This document shows positions 8,990 to 18,171 of a stretch of 64,000 nucleotides of DNA, one piece after another (within the stretch, counting starts at the first letter, position 1; every line of letters starts with the position of its first letter). Location of the stretch: the NCBI GenBank assembly GCA_963812675.1, contig CAWEWR010000009.1, positions 1-64,000 of the forward strand, given 5' to 3'. The notes beneath the pieces were generated by a model. The model worked only from the letters and a program-made list of their open reading frames with translations. It was not told where the DNA came from and searched no databases. The position numbers and the translations under genes were made by a program. The DNA is from AP-15 sp963812675 (lineage in GTDB: Bacteria; Pseudomonadota; Alphaproteobacteria; ATCC43930; CGMCC-115725).

Positions 8990-9150
8990 CATCCGGAAGC
9001 CAATTCTAGTCGCATAATGTCCCATTATGGAAAGCGTTTTGAGGTATTCACATAGTCCTAAATTCCAGTTCATAGTTTTCGTTGCCGCGTTGCTGTCTAG
9101 CTCAGGTGCCCGCCTGCGGGGAAGAGGTTGGGGTAAGCGGGAAGCCGAAG

Positions 9151-10212
9151 TCAGTTCAGCCGGAGGTCGGTGATGTGGCGGGGGTCCTGTTTTAGGTCGC
9201 CGCGTTCGACGCGCTTGACGATGTCGACGAGGCGCTCGTTGGCGCGGGCCTGGATGCCGGCCTGCTCGCCTTCGCGTACGACAAAGCCGTTCAGGAATTC
9301 GATCTCGGTGCGGCGGCCTTTGGCCATGTCCTGGCCCATCGACGGGCGCTGATCCGGCGAGCCGCGGCCGACCCGCGACAGCCGCCGCTCGTCATAGATC
9401 TTCAATGCCGCGGCGTCGCCCTCGCCGGCGCGGGCGATCGTCTCCGGCGGGAGATGGTCGATTTCTTCGAGCCGGTAGCCGCGCGCCTCGCCGATCCGGA
9501 TCGCCTCGCTGCCGAGCCGCGCCTGGAAATGGCGGATCGCCTCGTTCCGTGCGATCTGCGCGCCGGAAAGCCCGGTGCAGGCCGAGACCCCGTTCGCCAT
9601 CGTGTTGGCGACGAGCTTCGACCAGCGTTCGCCCCACAGATTGTCGGTGACCTTGGCGCTGTCGGCATAGGAGACCAGCCGGCACACCTCGTGCGCCCGC
9701 TCGGTGATGTTGCCGTGGACTTCGCCGGTGCGATAGACCGTGTGCGCCGCGCCGCCCTTGACCCCGCCGCGATGGACATGGCCCGGCTCGACGAGACCGA
9801 CGCTGATGTTGCTGGCGATGCAGCCCATCGTCTTGCCCCAGCCGACGACGGCCGCGATCGTCTCCTCGTTCATGCAATTCTGCAACGAGACGACATAGCC
9901 GCCGGGCGCCAGATACTGGCGGATCATCATCGCCGCCCATTGCGTGTCGTAGGATTTGGTGCAGACAAAGGCGATGTCGATCGGCGCCTCTTTGGCGAGA
10001 TGCTGCGCCTCGGTCAAATGCAACGCTCGCACCTTGACCGTGAACGGCCCCTCGCCCTCGTGATGCGTGATGCGCAGGCCGTTCTTTTTCATTTCTTCGA
10101 CATGCGCCGGCCACATGTCGATAAAGGTCACGTCCTCGCCCGCGCGCACCATGTGCGCCCCGGTATAACCGCCGACCGCTCCGACCCCGACGACCGCGAT
10201 TCTCTTACCCAT
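9151..10212 (-). CDS. Ketopantoate reductase (ApbA/PanE) family protein
   Basis: 353 residues. The N-terminal Rossmann motif GVGAVGGYTGAHMV binds NADP. The conserved Lys in WSKLVANTMANG near residue 190 is the family catalytic Lys. The C-terminal helical domain ends with IEFLNGFVVREGEQAGI, matching the NG..V..G pattern of these reductases. Canonical members make pantoate for coenzyme A. This one is longer than PanE (about 300 residues), with an insertion around residues 255-290, so another 2-oxo acid may be the substrate. The ATG at 10212 has AGGAGAAG upstream; the open frame extends further without support. Confidence 0.82.
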   Translation of the reverse strand: MGKRIAVVGVGAVGGYTGAHMVRAGEDVTFIDMWPAHVEEMKKNGLRITHHEGEGPFTVKVRALHLTEAQHLAKEAPIDIAFVCTKSYDTQWAAMMIRQYLAPGGYVVSLQNCMNEETIAAVVGWGKTMGCIASNISVGLVEPGHVHRGGVKGGAAHTVYRTGEVHGNITERAHEVCRLVSYADSAKVTDNLWGERWSKLVANTMANGVSACTGLSGAQIARNEAIRHFQARLGSEAIRIGEARGYRLEEIDHLPPETIARAGEGDAAALKIYDERRLSRVGRGSPDQRPSMGQDMAKGRRTEIEFLNGFVVREGEQAGIQARANERLVDIVKRVERGDLKQDPRHITDLRLN

Positions 10213-10271
10213 CACTCTTCTCCTGTCATACTCTGCGCTCGAAATGAAGTCCGGTCTTCGTAAGGTCTCTT

Positions 10272-10302
10272 GTCGCCCCCGCAAAGGCGAGGGTCCATAG
10301 CC
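10272..10302 (+). repeat. REP-like GC-rich palindrome
   Basis: CCCCCGCAAAGGCGAGGG followed by TCCATAGC, a single-hairpin relative of the CCGGC/GCCGG units at 331 and 57118, in the gap upstream of rnd. Confidence 0.4.
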
Positions 10303-10404
10303 TGTTCCAGGAGGCAATCACCCCCTGATCGCATGGCGGTCCCGCCCGGCAGACAAATAGACGGATGGTTTCTGCTCGACGGTTTTCGCTGTATAGCATG
10401 GATA

Positions 10405-11580
10405 ATGACAGTAATCACAGACACGGACGCGTTGGCCGGCTTTTGCGAGCGGCAGAAGGGTGCGAGCTTTATTGCGGTCGACACCGAGTTCATGCGCGAG
10501 CGGACCTATTGGCCGATCTTGTGCCTCGTCCAGGTGGCGGGCCCGCAGGAAGCGGCGGCGATCGATGCGCTCGCCCCGGGGATCGACCTAGCGCCGCTCC
10601 TCGCTTTGATGGCGAATCCGGGCACGTTGAAGGTGTTCCACGCGGCGCGCCAGGATATCGAGATCTTCTTCAACCTGTCCGGCGCGGTGCCGGCGCCGCT
10701 CTTCGATACTCAGATCGCCGCCATGGTTTGCGGCTTTGGCGATGCGGCGAGCTATGAGACCCTGGTCGCCAAGCTCGCCCGAGCCTCGCTCGATAAATCC
10801 TCCCGGTTTACCGACTGGTCGCATCGGCCGCTGACCGAACGGCAGATCCGCTATGCCCTCGCCGATGTCGTCCATCTCCGCACCGTCTACGAGCAGCTGC
10901 AGCAACAGCTGGCATCGAACGGCCGGGCGAGCTGGTTCGCCGAGGAAATGGCCGAGTTGTCCAATCCCGAGATGTACCGCAGCGATCCAGCCGAAGCATG
11001 GCGTCGGTTTCGGCTGCGCGGCCGGATCGACGCGCGATTCTTCGGCGCATTGCGAGAGCTGGCGGCGTGGCGCGAGACGGCGGCGCGGCAACGCAACCTG
11101 CCGCGCGGGCGGATCATGCGGGACGAAGCGGTGCTCGAGATCGCCGCCCATGCGCCGCGCTCCATCGAGGCGCTGGCGCGGACCCGCAGCCTCGGCAAAG
11201 GCATCGCCGAGGGCAAGCTCGGGAGCGAGATCCTGGAAGCGGTGCAACGCGGCTTGGCCGCCACCGGGGCGGCCGAGCCGCCACCTGTCGGGAGAGCGGA
11301 TTCGCCACCCGGTCTCGGCCCGCTGATCGAGTTGTTGCGCGTGTTGTTGAAGCAGCGTTGCGACGACCATCAGGTCGCGCAAAAGCTGCTGGCCTCGGCC
11401 GATGATCTGGAAGCGATCGCGGCCGATGACGATGCGCCGGTGAAGGCGCTTTCCGGCTGGCGCCGCGAAATTTTCGGCAAGGACGCGCTGGCCTTGAAGC
11501 ACGGCCGGCTCGCCCTGACCGTCCGGCGCAACCGGATCACCCTCGTCGAGCTCGCCGACGCCAACGGGAACCGGGAGTAG
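10405..11580 (+). CDS. rnd: Ribonuclease D
   Basis: 391 residues with the DEDDy 3'-5' exonuclease domain first: VDTEFMRERTYWP (ExoI), FHAARQDIEIFF (ExoII) and the ExoIII Tyr/Asp in YALADVVHL. HRDC helical domains follow, which help bind RNA. It trims the 3' ends of tRNA and other structured RNAs in the cytoplasm. The ATG at 10405 (MTVITDTDAL) sits right before the first domain strand; the longer frame from 10270 translates the upstream repeat. It converges with dnaB across a palindromic repeat. Confidence 0.9.
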   Translation: MTVITDTDALAGFCERQKGASFIAVDTEFMRERTYWPILCLVQVAGPQEAAAIDALAPGIDLAPLLALMANPGTLKVFHAARQDIEIFFNLSGAVPAPLFDTQIAAMVCGFGDAASYETLVAKLARASLDKSSRFTDWSHRPLTERQIRYALADVVHLRTVYEQLQQQLASNGRASWFAEEMAELSNPEMYRSDPAEAWRRFRLRGRIDARFFGALRELAAWRETAARQRNLPRGRIMRDEAVLEIAAHAPRSIEALARTRSLGKGIAEGKLGSEILEAVQRGLAATGAAEPPPVGRADSPPGLGPLIELLRVLLKQRCDDHQVAQKLLASADDLEAIAADDDAPVKALSGWRREIFGKDALALKHGRLALTVRRNRITLVELADANGNRE

Positions 11581-11613
11581 GAGCGGGCCGGCCTCAACCG
11601 GACTGGGCGTGGT

Positions 11614-11702
11614 GTCATTGCGAGGAGCGCACCGCGCGACGAAGCAATCACGGTCTTGGAAGCGCCCAAAGGCCGAGATTGCTTCACTTCGTTTGCAATG
11701 AC
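11614..11702 (+). repeat. Palindromic intergenic repeat between rnd and dnaB
   Basis: Left arm GTCATTGCGAGGAGCG...GACGAAGCAATC and right arm GATTGCTTCACTTCG...GCAATGAC form a long imperfect inverted repeat filling the space between two convergent genes. This resembles a widespread family of bacterial intergenic palindromes. It could fold into a hairpin that separates the two transcripts. Confidence 0.6.
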
Positions 11703-11717
11703 GATCCTACAGTGGCG

Positions 11718-13229
11718 CTAAAATTCTGTCGGCAGGTGATCGGGGGCCATGTAGTTGTCGAATTTGGTGGTTTCGGCATCGAAACGGAGCTTGACCGCGC
11801 CGATCGGCCCGTGCCGCTGCTTGGCGACGATGATTTCGCCGAGCCCATGCACCTTCTCGAGCCGCTCTCGCCACTCCTGGTAGCGCTCGCTGTACTTGAT
11901 TTCCGCTTCGTCGGGGCGGCGGGTCGGCTCGCGTGACAGGTAATATTCCTCGCGAAAGATGAACATCACGACATCGGCGTCCTGCTCGATCGAGCCGGAT
12001 TCGCGCAGATCGGCGAGCATCGGGCGCTTGTCCTCACGCTGCTCGACCGCGCGGGACAGTTGCGACAATGCCAGCACCGGAACATCGAGCTCCTTGGCCA
12101 GCGCCTTCAGCCCGCGGGTGATCTCGGAGATTTCCTGAACGCGGTTGTCCTGCGCACGGGTCTGGTTCGAGGGGCGCAGCAGCTGCAGGTAGTCGATGAC
12201 GATCATCCCCAGGCTCTGCTGGCGCTTCAGGCGCCGGGCGCGCGTGCGCACCGCAGCAACCGACAATGCCGGCGTATCGTCGATGAACAATTTCAGCGCC
12301 GCCAATTGCTGGCTCGCCTGGACAAACTTATCGAAATCCTCATGGCTCACATCGCCCCGCCGGATGCGGTCGGAGGAGACACCGGACGCCTCGGCGAGAA
12401 TCCGGGTGGCGAGTTGCTCCGCCGACATTTCGAGCGAGAAGAAGCCGACAACCGCCCCATCCTCGGCCGCCTTCCGCGGGTCGGAGGCGGCAGCGGGCAG
12501 GTAATTTCGCGCTGCGTAAAACGCTATGTTGGTGGCGAGCGCCGTCTTGCCCATCGACGGCCTGCCGGCGAGGACGACCAGATCCGAGGGGTGCAGCCCG
12601 CCCAGCTTGCGATCGAGATCGATAAAGCCGGTGGCGACACCGACGGTTTTGCCGCTCCGCTTGAAAGCTGCCTCGGCGTTGAGAATCGCGCTCGTCAGCG
12701 CAGTCCCGAACGCGCGAAACCCGCCCTCCGTTTCCCCGCTCGTCGCGAGGTCGAACAGCTTTTTTTCTACCCGTTCGATCTGCTCGCGCGCCGGATCGTC
12801 GAGATCCTGGCGAAATGCGTCGTTAACCACATCCTCGCCGAGCCCGATCAGCTCGCGGCGTAGGTAAAGGTCGTGCACGGCGCGGCCGTAATCCTCGGCA
12901 TTGATGATCGCCGCCGCCGCGCCCGCCAGACGTGCCAGATACTGCGCCCCGCCGATCTCGGTCAGCGCACCGTCCTGATCGAACAAGTTCTTCAGGGTAA
13001 CCGGGTTGGCGATCTGGCCGCGGCCTAGCAGCTTGCCGATCGCCGCGAAGATGCGGCCGTGCACGGCATTGCCGAAATGCTCCGGCTGGAGAAATTCGCA
13101 GACCCGGTAATAGGCTGTGTTGTTGATCAGTATGGCGCCGAGCAGGGCCTGTTCGGCTTCCGTGTTGTAGGGTGGGGTTCGGAGAAGCTCGGGGTTGGGC
13201 TCGCGCAATTGCGCGACCCGGGACGTCAT
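11718..13229 (-). CDS. dnaB: Replicative DNA helicase
   Basis: 503 residues, the usual DnaB length. The N-terminal domain opens PPYNTEAEQALLGAIL, followed by the linker and the RecA-type ATPase with Walker A GRPSMGKTAL near residue 220. FFSLEMSAEQLATR and IVIDYLQLL (Walker B) follow, and then DLRESGSIEQDADVV. The hexamer unwinds DNA at the replication fork. Three in-frame starts compete (13229, 13241, 13259). 13229 (MTSRVAQLREP) is chosen because GGAAAC lies upstream and the length fits. It is the last gene of the minus-strand cluster that starts with rpsF. Confidence 0.93.
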   Translation of the reverse strand: MTSRVAQLREPNPELLRTPPYNTEAEQALLGAILINNTAYYRVCEFLQPEHFGNAVHGRIFAAIGKLLGRGQIANPVTLKNLFDQDGALTEIGGAQYLARLAGAAAAIINAEDYGRAVHDLYLRRELIGLGEDVVNDAFRQDLDDPAREQIERVEKKLFDLATSGETEGGFRAFGTALTSAILNAEAAFKRSGKTVGVATGFIDLDRKLGGLHPSDLVVLAGRPSMGKTALATNIAFYAARNYLPAAASDPRKAAEDGAVVGFFSLEMSAEQLATRILAEASGVSSDRIRRGDVSHEDFDKFVQASQQLAALKLFIDDTPALSVAAVRTRARRLKRQQSLGMIVIDYLQLLRPSNQTRAQDNRVQEISEITRGLKALAKELDVPVLALSQLSRAVEQREDKRPMLADLRESGSIEQDADVVMFIFREEYYLSREPTRRPDEAEIKYSERYQEWRERLEKVHGLGEIIVAKQRHGPIGAVKLRFDAETTKFDNYMAPDHLPTEF

Positions 13230-13385
13230 GTTTGTTTCCATGCACCAGCAGGATACCACCGGCCAAAACGTGGCCTGGTGCGGAATTCGATCCCCAGCCT
13301 GTGTAAGGCGGGGATGGACCGCATCCGACGCTCGCGGAATCGAATGGCTGCGAATCTGCGTCGAGCGAGGCGGGCGTCGCCCTGG

Positions 13386-14612
13386 TCAGGCGGCCCGCTC
13401 GGCGGCGCCGCTGTGCTCGCGTTCCCAGTCGAGCATGTAGTCGCGGGTCACCGGCACCGCGTCCACAGTTTTGGCGAGCTGCACCTGGAAGACCATGTGA
13501 TCCTGCCGCCGGAACGCGATTTCCGAGCCGACCAAATACATCTCCCACATCCGGCAGAAGCGCTCATCGTAGAGCGCCTTCACGCGGTCGCGATTTCGCT
13601 CGAACCGCCGCCGCCACGCTCTCAGCGTCTCGGCGTAATGCAGGCGCAGAACTTCGATATCCGTGACCCACAGCCGCAACTCTTCGATGATCGGCAGGAC
13701 TTCGGAAAGGGCCGGCACATACCCCCCGGGGAAGATGTACTTGCGTATCCAGGGGCTGGTCGAACCCGGTCCGTCCTTGCGGCCGATCGAGTGCAGCAGC
13801 GCCACCCCATCCGGGGCCAGCAGCGACTTCAGCTTGGCGAAGAAGGCGCGGTAATGATTGAGCCCGACATGCTCGAACATGCCGACCGAGACGATGCGGT
13901 CGTAATGGCCGGCCTCTTCGCGGTAGTCGCGCAGATGGAATTTGACCCGGTCGGAGAGCCCCGCCGCCGCGGCACGCCGCGTCGCCAGCCTTTGTTGCTC
14001 GACCGAAAGCGTCAGACCCGTCACCTGGGCACCGCATTCGCCGGCGAGGTAGAGCGCGAGGCCCCCCCAGCCCGAGCCGATATCAAGCACCCTCTGCCCG
14101 GGTCGGACCAGAAGCTTTGCCGCAATGTGCCGCTTCTTGTCGAGCTGCGCGGTATCGAGGTCCTCCGAGCCATCTCGGAAATAGCCGCAGGAATACTGCC
14201 GGTCCCGATCGAGAAACAGCTCGTAGAGCTGGTCCGACAAGTCGTAGTGATGGGCGACGTTCTGTCGGGCGCGCGGCAGCGGATTGTATTGATGAATACG
14301 GCGGAACAGAGTGACGGAGCCGTTGAGCAGCCGCGCCGGCAACCCCGCCGGCATAGCTTCGAGATTGACCGCGAGCAGATCGATCAGATCGTAGAGACTG
14401 CCCTCCTCGATCGTCAGGCTTCCGTCCATGAAGGCTTCGCCGAAGTAGAGGCGAGGCCGCACGACAAGTTTCCAATGGAGCGCCGGATCGTGAAGTCGGA
14501 TGGTTACGCTTGGTCCCCCGGATCCGTCGAATGTGTGGAGCGCTCCGCCCGCATCTATGACCCGCAGGCGGCCCATTGTGATGAATCGCTCGAACAGACG
14601 CGAGAGCAGCAT
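13386..14612 (-). CDS. cfa: Cyclopropane-fatty-acyl-phospholipid synthase
   Basis: 408 residues. The CFA family N-terminal part (YFGEAFMDGSLTIEEGSLYDL) precedes the SAM-binding domain with VLDIGSGWGGLALYLA near residue 190. HHYDLSDQLYELFLD and SVGMFEHVG are conserved family stretches. The enzyme methylenates unsaturated acyl chains of membrane phospholipids, using SAM. It lies between rplI (75 bases upstream) and dnaB on the same strand, a position where alphaproteobacteria usually have no lipid gene. Cotranscription with the ribosomal operon is possible. Confidence 0.9.
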   Translation of the reverse strand: MLLSRLFERFITMGRLRVIDAGGALHTFDGSGGPSVTIRLHDPALHWKLVVRPRLYFGEAFMDGSLTIEEGSLYDLIDLLAVNLEAMPAGLPARLLNGSVTLFRRIHQYNPLPRARQNVAHHYDLSDQLYELFLDRDRQYSCGYFRDGSEDLDTAQLDKKRHIAAKLLVRPGQRVLDIGSGWGGLALYLAGECGAQVTGLTLSVEQQRLATRRAAAAGLSDRVKFHLRDYREEAGHYDRIVSVGMFEHVGLNHYRAFFAKLKSLLAPDGVALLHSIGRKDGPGSTSPWIRKYIFPGGYVPALSEVLPIIEELRLWVTDIEVLRLHYAETLRAWRRRFERNRDRVKALYDERFCRMWEMYLVGSEIAFRRQDHMVFQVQLAKTVDAVPVTRDYMLDWEREHSGAAERAA

Positions 14613-14687
14613 CGGTGCGCGACCGAATTGGAATCAATTTTAGCGATAATTGGCAAATTCTCGATTGGATACAAGAGCTTCGATCCG

Positions 14688-15242
14688 CTAGGCGGCAGCG
14701 GGACCGGTCTGCGCCGCCGCGGCGCGGGCCTCTTCTTCCTCCTCGTCGCGCAGGCGCAACGGATCGATCCCCTTGGCCTGCATTTCGGCCTCCTCTGCCG
14801 ACTGGGCGACATTAGCGGTGATCGTCACAGATACCTCCGGATGCAGCACGACCTTTACCGCATGCAGGCCCAAATTCTTAATCGGCCGGTCGAGAACGAC
14901 CTGGCGCTTCTCGATCGTAAAATTCGCCTTGGTCACCGCATCGGCGATGTCGCGCGCCGAAACCGAGCCGTAAAGCTGCCCGCTTTCACCGGCCTGGCGG
15001 ATGATCACGACGGTCAGACCCTCGAGCTTGCCGCCGATTTCCGTCGCTTCGGTCCTGCGCTGCAGATTGTTGGCTTCGAGCTGCGCGCGCTGGGTATCGA
15101 AATAAGTCAAATTCTCTTTTGTTGCGCGCATGGCTTTCTTCTGCGGCAACAAGTAGTTCCGGGCAAAGCCAGGCTTCACTTTGACGAGTTGGCCCATCTG
15201 GCCGAGCTTCTCGACCCTTTCGAGTAGGATCAGTTCGATCAT
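14688..15242 (-). CDS. rplI: 50S ribosomal protein L9
   Basis: 184 residues. The N-terminal domain MIELILLERVEKLGQMGQLVKVKPGFARNYL is the L9 signature, followed by the long connecting helix and the C-terminal rRNA-binding domain. An Ala/Glu-rich tail after about residue 155 makes it longer than E. coli L9 (149 residues), as in many alphaproteobacteria. It is preceded by GGAGG and follows the DUF2232 gene by 23 bases. Confidence 0.95.
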   Translation of the reverse strand: MIELILLERVEKLGQMGQLVKVKPGFARNYLLPQKKAMRATKENLTYFDTQRAQLEANNLQRRTEATEIGGKLEGLTVVIIRQAGESGQLYGSVSARDIADAVTKANFTIEKRQVVLDRPIKNLGLHAVKVVLHPEVSVTITANVAQSAEEAEMQAKGIDPLRLRDEEEEEARAAAAQTGPAAA

Positions 15243-15265
15243 TCACATTCCTCCAATCCTCGAGA

Positions 15266-16177
15266 TTAGGCGAAACGACGCCGCAGACCGAGCGGCGAAT
15301 CGAGCAACCCCAAAAGGGCGATCAGCACGAGCGGCCACCCCAAAAACCCGGCCAGCAGATAGAAAATCACGAGGGTGACCGCCGGACGTGGGAACCGGCG
15401 CGCCACGGTGTGGAGCACGGCAAGGCCCGCGAGGCAGAACGGCACAGCCAGTACGATCAGCACGTTGACGCCGATAAAGCGCGCGGTTCCGCCTAGAAGC
15501 GTCGCCCCCGCAGCAAAGGCGAGCAGCACCGGGATCCACATCGGCAGACCGAGCGCTGCCAGGTCGGGCGATGGCCGCCAGCTCGCTCCGAAACGGGCCA
15601 GCACGCCTTGCGCAAGGCTTCCATTGGTTGCTGTCATTACCATCCACGAGGTGGCGACAATACCGGGAAGAATAAAGGCGATGAGCGATAGCAATTCATC
15701 CAATTCGGGAGGAATCTCGCCGAGGCGGCGGTCGAGGGCAGGGGCCAGCGCGTCGCGCAACGCCGCCTGCATTCCTTGCGGCCCGCCGAAGAAGACGAAC
15801 GTGACAGCGGCTGCCACCAGACCGAGACCGGTCAACCAAGCCGTCACGAGGCCCGGCGGATACCATTCGAGTGCACTCCCGGGGCCCGTCCGGGCCAGCA
15901 AGGACTGGTGCACCAGCAGCACGACCGGAAAGACATTCAGCGCTGCAAAAAGGGCGGCTGCCGGCAGGCCGCCGGCACCTGCCAGAATCAGAGCTGCGAC
16001 GAACCCTGCCGACGCCGAAGCGACAGTCCCGAGCCACAGACCGGCGGCAAAAAGCGGAAGCTGAGAGAGATAAACGAGGATCATCGAGCTGATTGAACCG
16101 GTCAGCACCAGCAGATACGGGCCGGCGGCGAGCACTCCGCAGACCACACACACCCCGGCCAACCCCAGCCGGCTCAC
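15266..16177 (-). CDS. DUF2232 polytopic membrane protein
   Basis: 303 residues with about eight hydrophobic helices (for example GVLAAGPYLLVLTG, IAFILPGIVATSWMV, VTLVIFYLLAGFLGW). It matches the position and look of the DUF2232 protein that sits between rpsR and rplI in Rhodospirillales-type genomes. Function is unknown; the placement suggests co-expression with the ribosomal proteins. The start is not well defined because of the hydrophobic N-terminus. Confidence 0.8.
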   Translation of the reverse strand: MSRLGLAGVCVVCGVLAAGPYLLVLTGSISSMILVYLSQLPLFAAGLWLGTVASASAGFVAALILAGAGGLPAAALFAALNVFPVVLLVHQSLLARTGPGSALEWYPPGLVTAWLTGLGLVAAAVTFVFFGGPQGMQAALRDALAPALDRRLGEIPPELDELLSLIAFILPGIVATSWMVMTATNGSLAQGVLARFGASWRPSPDLAALGLPMWIPVLLAFAAGATLLGGTARFIGVNVLIVLAVPFCLAGLAVLHTVARRFPRPAVTLVIFYLLAGFLGWPLVLIALLGLLDSPLGLRRRFA

Positions 16178-16213
16178 GGCGATGCCCGCCGGGCTCCGCT
16201 AACCCGGAGCTGC

Positions 16214-16480
16214 TTATTTCACCACGTAGGGGAGCAGCCCCAGAAAGCGCGCCCGCTTGATCGCCTGGGCCAGCTCGCGCTGCCGCTTGGTCGAGACCGC
16301 GGTGATGCGGCTCGGCACGATCTTGCCGCGCTCCGAGACGAAGCGTTGCAACAGCTTGACGTCCTTGTAGTCGATCTTAGGGGCATTGGGCCCCGAGAAC
16401 GGGCAGGATTTCCGCCGGCGGAAAAACGGACGGCGCGCCGCAGCACCGCGCCCCGAGCCGCCGGGCGATTGGCTTTCCAT
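16214..16480 (-). CDS. rpsR: 30S ribosomal protein S18
   Basis: 88 residues. The basic N-terminus with RRPFFRRRKSCPFSG and the core DYKDVKLLQRFVSERGKI...RQRELAQAIKRARFLGLLPY are the S18 signature. It binds S6 and 16S rRNA on the 30S platform. The start codon directly follows the rpsF stop with no gap, so translation is probably coupled. Confidence 0.96.
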   Translation of the reverse strand: MESQSPGGSGRGAAARRPFFRRRKSCPFSGPNAPKIDYKDVKLLQRFVSERGKIVPSRITAVSTKRQRELAQAIKRARFLGLLPYVVK

Positions 16481-16957
16481 TTACGCCTCCACCGCTTCGG
16501 GGACTGGCTGCTCGGAAACCGGCTGCTCGGAAACCGGCTGCTCAGACACCGGCCGCTCGGCGGCAGGCCGCTCTATCTCGCGCCCATCACCCGATCTCTC
16601 CCGATCGCCGCGCCGTTGGCGATCGTCACGGCTGCCGCGGCTCTGCATGACAACCGAAGCCCCTTCCTCCAATGCGTCGACGCGGATCGTCAGATAGCGG
16701 ATCACATCCTCGTTGATCCGCATGGTCCGTTCGAGCTCGGCGACAGCGACGGGGGGCGCGGAGAGGTTCAGCAGCACGTAATGACCTTTGCGGTTTTTCC
16801 GCATGCGATACGTCAAGTTGCGCAGCCCCCAGTACTCGCGCTTCTTCACTTCACCGCCATTGTCGGCGACGAGCTGAGTGAAAGTGTCGGCGAGGGCATC
16901 AACCTGGGCGCCGGAAATGTCCTGGCGCGCAATGAACACGTTTTCGTACAGTGGCAT
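16481..16957 (-). CDS. rpsF: 30S ribosomal protein S6
   Basis: 158 residues. The S6 fold covers the first 95 or so residues: MPLYENVFIARQDIS, GLRNLTYRMRKNRKGHYVLLNL, IRYLTIRVD. It is followed by an unusually long charged tail with Arg/Asp-rich stretches and the repeat VSEQP. The tail repeat comes from a 15-bp tandem repeat in the DNA. S6 binds S18 in the small subunit. It is the first gene of the S6-S18-DUF2232-L9 cluster and has a good sigma-70-like promoter upstream. Confidence 0.95.
   Translation of the reverse strand: MPLYENVFIARQDISGAQVDALADTFTQLVADNGGEVKKREYWGLRNLTYRMRKNRKGHYVLLNLSAPPVAVAELERTMRINEDVIRYLTIRVDALEEGASVVMQSRGSRDDRQRRGDRERSGDGREIERPAAERPVSEQPVSEQPVSEQPVPEAVEA
16506..16560. 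repeat. 15-bp tandem repeat in rpsF tail
   Basis: GGCTGCTCGGAAACC occurs twice exactly (16506-16520, 16521-16535), a third time with two changes (16536-16550), and then as a partial unit. It encodes the repeated pentapeptide VSEQP in the C-terminal extension of S6. Confidence 0.9.
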
Positions 16958-17048
16958 GGTGGACGTAGTCCCTTATGGCTAGTGAGGATTCGGGGCGCGG
17001 GCGCCGAACGAATCGAGCCGGCCGAGCCGGCAAGGGTCGAATCTCTAT

Positions 17049-17076
17049 GTTATATGGGACGCCGGCCCCGGTGCAA
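17049..17076 (-). promoter_or_regulatory. Sigma-70-like promoter of the rpsF operon
   Basis: On the minus strand TTGCAC (17076-17071) and TATAAC (17054-17049) are separated by 16 bases, close to the TTGACA/TATAAT consensus. This predicts a transcript start about 85 bases before rpsF. It lies in the divergent region shared with fabD. Confidence 0.5.
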
Positions 17077-17181
17077 CACGAGGACGCAACGCCTGCTTGA
17101 CAACGGGCGTGGCGTCGCTATCACCACGCGGCCGGCGTCGACCAGTGCGGGGAGACCGGCGAAGGGGGCGTGTGGTTCCGC

Positions 17182-18126
17182 ATGAAGCGGGCATTCGTAT
17201 TTCCCGGGCAAGGCTCGCAAGCGGTTGGCATGGGGCGCGTCCTCGCGGCGACATTTGCGCCGGCGCGACAGGTCTTCGCGGAAGTGGATGATGCCTTGTC
17301 GCAAAACCTGTCGCGACTCATGTTCGAAGGACCGGAAGGCGAGCTCACGCTGACCGAAAACGCCCAACCGGCGTTGCTGGCGGCGAGCCTTGCCGTCATT
17401 CGCGTCCTCGAAGCGGAAAGCGGCTTCGCCCTCACTCGGAGAGCCGCTTTCGTTGCAGGCCATTCGCTTGGTGAATATTCGGCGCTCGCTGCAGCGGGTG
17501 CAGTCACCCTAGGGGATGGTGCGCGTCTGCTCAGGTTGCGAGGCCAAGCGATGCAGCACGCCGTTCCGGTCGGCGAGGGAGCGATGGCGGCGCTCCTTGG
17601 CCTCGACGTCGAGCAAGGGCTGGCGGTTGCAGCGGAGGCTGCCAGCCCACACCAGGTCTGCTCGGTGGCAAACGACAATGCTCCGGGCCAAGTTGTTGTA
17701 AGCGGGCACCGACAAGCCGTCGAACGGGCGATCGCAATTGCTCGGGCAAACGGGGCGAGGCGGTCGATCGCGCTTCCGGTGAGTGCGCCGTTTCATTCGC
17801 CGCTGATGGCGCCCGCTGCGGAAGTCATGGCGGAAGCTCTCGGCCGGGTCAGACTGCAGCCGCCCGTGGTCCCCCTCGTCGCCAATGTGTCGGCCACCGC
17901 GACGTGCGATCCGGCAAGGATAGTGCGTGGCCTCGTCGAACAGGTGACAGCTATGGTGCGGTGGCGCGAGAGCATGCTCTTTCTTAAGCAGGATGGGGTC
18001 GAGGAGGTCGTCGAGATTGGGACCGGCCGGGTGCTCACCGGGCTTGCCAAGCGGATCGACCCGGATCTCTCAGCGCGCTCCGTCGGGACGCCGGCGGAAG
18101 TCGAAAGTCTGATCGAAGAGCTATGA
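17182..18126 (+). CDS. fabD: Malonyl-CoA:ACP transacylase
   Basis: 314 residues. FPGQGSQAVGMG opens the protein. GHSLGEYSAL carries the nucleophilic Ser near residue 95, and the catalytic His is in SAPFHSPLM near residue 200. It loads malonyl groups onto ACP for fatty-acid elongation in the cytoplasm. The ATG at 17182 (MKRAFVFPGQG) is the family start; the frame is open four codons further. It is the first gene of a plus-strand cluster running to gmk. Confidence 0.95.
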   Translation: MKRAFVFPGQGSQAVGMGRVLAATFAPARQVFAEVDDALSQNLSRLMFEGPEGELTLTENAQPALLAASLAVIRVLEAESGFALTRRAAFVAGHSLGEYSALAAAGAVTLGDGARLLRLRGQAMQHAVPVGEGAMAALLGLDVEQGLAVAAEAASPHQVCSVANDNAPGQVVVSGHRQAVERAIAIARANGARRSIALPVSAPFHSPLMAPAAEVMAEALGRVRLQPPVVPLVANVSATATCDPARIVRGLVEQVTAMVRWRESMLFLKQDGVEEVVEIGTGRVLTGLAKRIDPDLSARSVGTPAEVESLIEEL

Positions 18127-18171
18127 CAGCCCGGGAAATCGCTATCGGTATCGTTGCGTGGGGTTTCGCGA

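Noticed and set aside
13059..15227. 722-residue plus-strand open frame
   Set aside because: It is antisense to dnaB, cfa and rplI, has His/Arg/Gln-rich composition typical of shadows in GC-rich DNA, and no family motif.
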